From: an uncultured Desulfovibrio sp.
GTDB taxonomy: Bacteria > Desulfobacterota > Desulfovibrionia > Desulfovibrionales > Desulfovibrionaceae
Direction of reading: 5' to 3'
DNA length: 37,151 nt
NCBI GenBank assembly: GCA_949291675.1
Contig: CASEWR010000141.1
Location: 1-37,151 of the forward strand
Shown: piece after piece, positions 36,193-37,151 of the stretch
How positions within the stretch are numbered: position 1 is the first letter of the stretch
Layout of the letters: every line of letters begins with the position of its first letter
Translations under genes and position numbers: made by a program
Notes under the pieces: generated by a model
Database searches by the model: none
Seen by the model: the letters and a program-made list of their open reading frames with translations, nothing else
What the model was told of the DNA's origin: nothing

Positions 36193-36637
36193 GAGAGGAG
36201 TTGCACTCTCAGTGGGCCCTTTGTGCCATGGCCACGGACAGAGTGCATCACATGTTTGGAAGCTGCAGGTGAAGAGCACTGAGAAACGGTAGTTGTCCCT
36301 TACTGTGTCTCTTCAGCGCCGCGCCAGGTATCTGCGTCGATACGGCACCTTCCAGGTCAGTTCGTCCACATGAGAGCCGCCAAATCCCGGGGACATCACT
36401 GCCGGATGGATGGAGTGCGGCAGGCGCTCAGAGGCCTATTGCAGGGATTGCCGGCGTATTCATCGTCATTGTTCCAGGCTCGCCGGGCTGACAGATAGTT
36501 GCAGAGATGCGTTGACGCAGAGTGAGTCTGAAGTTGTTTGTGCGCTGCAAATCCGCTTCACTGGCCGTTTTGAAGCAGGCATAATGGCTCCAGAAGCAGG
36601 AATCTGCAAAAAACTTTGCCTGATTTGTAAATTTTTG

Positions 36638-36666
36638 TTGACAGCAGGGTGCCACAAGCGTAGAAA
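36638..36666 (+). promoter_or_regulatory. rRNA promoter candidate P1
   Basis: TTGACA (36638-36643), 17-base spacer and TAGAAA (36661-36666). An AT-rich stretch from 36606 to 36637 upstream is a plausible UP element. First of three tandem promoters before 16S. Confidence 0.7.
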
Positions 36667-36777
36667 CGCTCCTCGCGCCAAGTGAGCACGCTTCCCAAGC
36701 GCCTCACGCAGCGCAGGCCAACAGGCCTCTGGCGGGCAGATTCGAGAACTTCCCCAAAAAAAGTTTTCAGAAAATGC

Positions 36778-36807
36778 TTGACAGATGAAAGCTGAAAAGC
36801 CTATAAA
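36778..36807 (+). promoter_or_regulatory. rRNA promoter candidate P2
   Basis: TTGACA (36778-36783), 18-base spacer and TATAAA (36802-36807). An A/T-rich tract AAAAAAAGTTTTCAGAAAA lies just upstream as in UP elements. Confidence 0.8.
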
Positions 36808-36875
36808 AAAGTTTCCCGCGACTCGAAAGAACGAGCGGCTCCGAGAAGAAAATTTCGGAAATGCGAAAAAAGTTC

Positions 36876-36904
36876 TTGACAGTCGAAAGGAAACAGGGCA
36901 TAAA
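36876..36904 (+). promoter_or_regulatory. rRNA promoter candidate P3
   Basis: TTGACA (36876-36881), 17-base spacer and CATAAA (36899-36904), with GAAAAAAGTTC directly upstream, shared with P2. Transcription would start about 120 bases before the mature 16S end. Confidence 0.8.
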
Positions 36905-36910
36905 GCCCAA

Positions 36911-37032
36911 CGCCGCTTGAAACGGCGGCGGTTCTGGTTCATTGACAACTGAAGAGCGAATGGGAAAAAGAACTTTGAGATTCTGATTCCTGCAAAGTGC
37001 TTCGGTACTGCGCAGGGATTTGATACAGATTT
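36911..37032 (+). promoter_or_regulatory. 16S rRNA leader with hairpin and conserved box
   Basis: A stem CGCCGC / GCGGCG lies at 36911-36930. The element ATTGACAACTGAAGAGCGAA (36941-36960) resembles the conserved leader box found ahead of 16S genes in many bacteria, linked to antitermination and processing. The TTGACA inside it has no -10 partner. Confidence 0.65.
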
Positions 37033-37151
37033 AAACTGGAGAGTTTGATTCTGGCTCAGATTGAACGCTGGCGGCGTGCTTAACACATGCAAGTCGTACG
37101 AGAAAGTGGCTTCGGCCATGAGTAGAGTGGCGCACGGGTGAGTAACGCGTG
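37033..37151 (+). rRNA. rrs: 16S ribosomal RNA, 5' end (partial)
   Basis: AGAGTTTGATTCTGGCTCAG starts at 37040, matching the universal 5' primer site (E. coli position 8), so the mature end maps to about 37033. It continues with ATTGAACGCTGGCGGCGTGC, AACACATGCAAGTCG and GGCGCACGGGTGAGTAACG. The short first variable loop with GTGGCTTCGGCCAT is like Desulfovibrio. The gene runs past the window; only about the first 119 bases are present. Confidence 0.98.

Larger units (their letters stand above)
35781..36637. other. Long gap upstream of the rRNA operon promoters, no gene recognised
   Basis: About 860 bases. It holds three strong hairpins (35867-35911 imperfect; 35957-36003; 36160-36192) and short open frames without sites. 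No tRNA was recognised. The region between 36200 and 36600 shows nothing I can name. Confidence 0.55.

Noticed and set aside
36942..36970. Fourth rRNA promoter based on TTGACA at 36942
   Set aside because: No -10 box at 16-18 bases, and the surrounding sequence matches a conserved 16S leader box.
36466..37119. 217-codon minus-strand open frame over the rRNA promoters and 16S start
   Set aside because: Overlaps the rRNA control region and the 16S gene; phenylalanine/serine-rich product from A-rich DNA.

Overview
The window looks like chromosomal DNA of a sulfate-reducing bacterium of the family Desulfovibrionaceae (Desulfovibrio / Bilophila / Mailhella type). Grounds: a classic tetraheme cytochrome c3, a siroheme decarboxylase subunit beside hemL (the alternative haem pathway of sulfate reducers), a PurL with a PurS-like N-terminus and no glutaminase domain, GC-rich codon use, and a 16S rRNA 5' end that reads like Desulfovibrio. 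No phage, transposase, CRISPR or defence island was seen. This is core chromosome with unusual intergenic DNA.

Layout. 1-1230: rlpA-like cell-wall gene with a candidate promoter and a strong shared terminator. 1323-11304 (minus): purL, then psd-pssA (phosphatidylethanolamine synthesis), then leuA-leuC-leuD-leuB (leucine synthesis). Junctions in this block carry marked RNA structure: a nested inverted repeat over the leuA ribosome-binding site, a 14-bp hairpin between leuA and leuC, and seven small hairpins in a 57-bp periodic array between leuD and leuB. 11530-14959: a polyprenyl diphosphate synthase and a MenG/UbiE methyltransferase (both fit menaquinone synthesis), a nucleotide-sugar dehydrogenase and a small DUF2065 membrane protein. 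15059-17807: a 61-aa hypothetical protein and a 690-aa coiled-coil protein with internal repeats. 18226-21605: a SLOG-like protein, siroheme decarboxylase subunit, hemL, and cytochrome c3 behind a near-consensus promoter; haem supply and a haem protein lie side by side. 21606-22643: a kilobase without a convincing gene, holding a 33-bp tandem array of ten copies. 22644-25283: rpsF-rpsR-rplI-dnaB. 25488-30124: alr (minus), then tgt, era and a YggS-family gene. 30141-31867: divergent DUF4125 / DUF4037 pair. 31964-35780: AI-2E-family permease, RlmB-type methyltransferase, and MltD-like lytic transglycosylase with two LysM domains. 35781-37151: long leader region with three TTGACA promoters and the first 119 bases of a 16S rRNA gene, cut by the window end.

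No complete new system can be proven from sequence alone. The best leads are the leuD-leuB hairpin array, the leuA leader, the 33-bp array before the ribosomal protein operon, and the DUF4125/DUF4037 pair.
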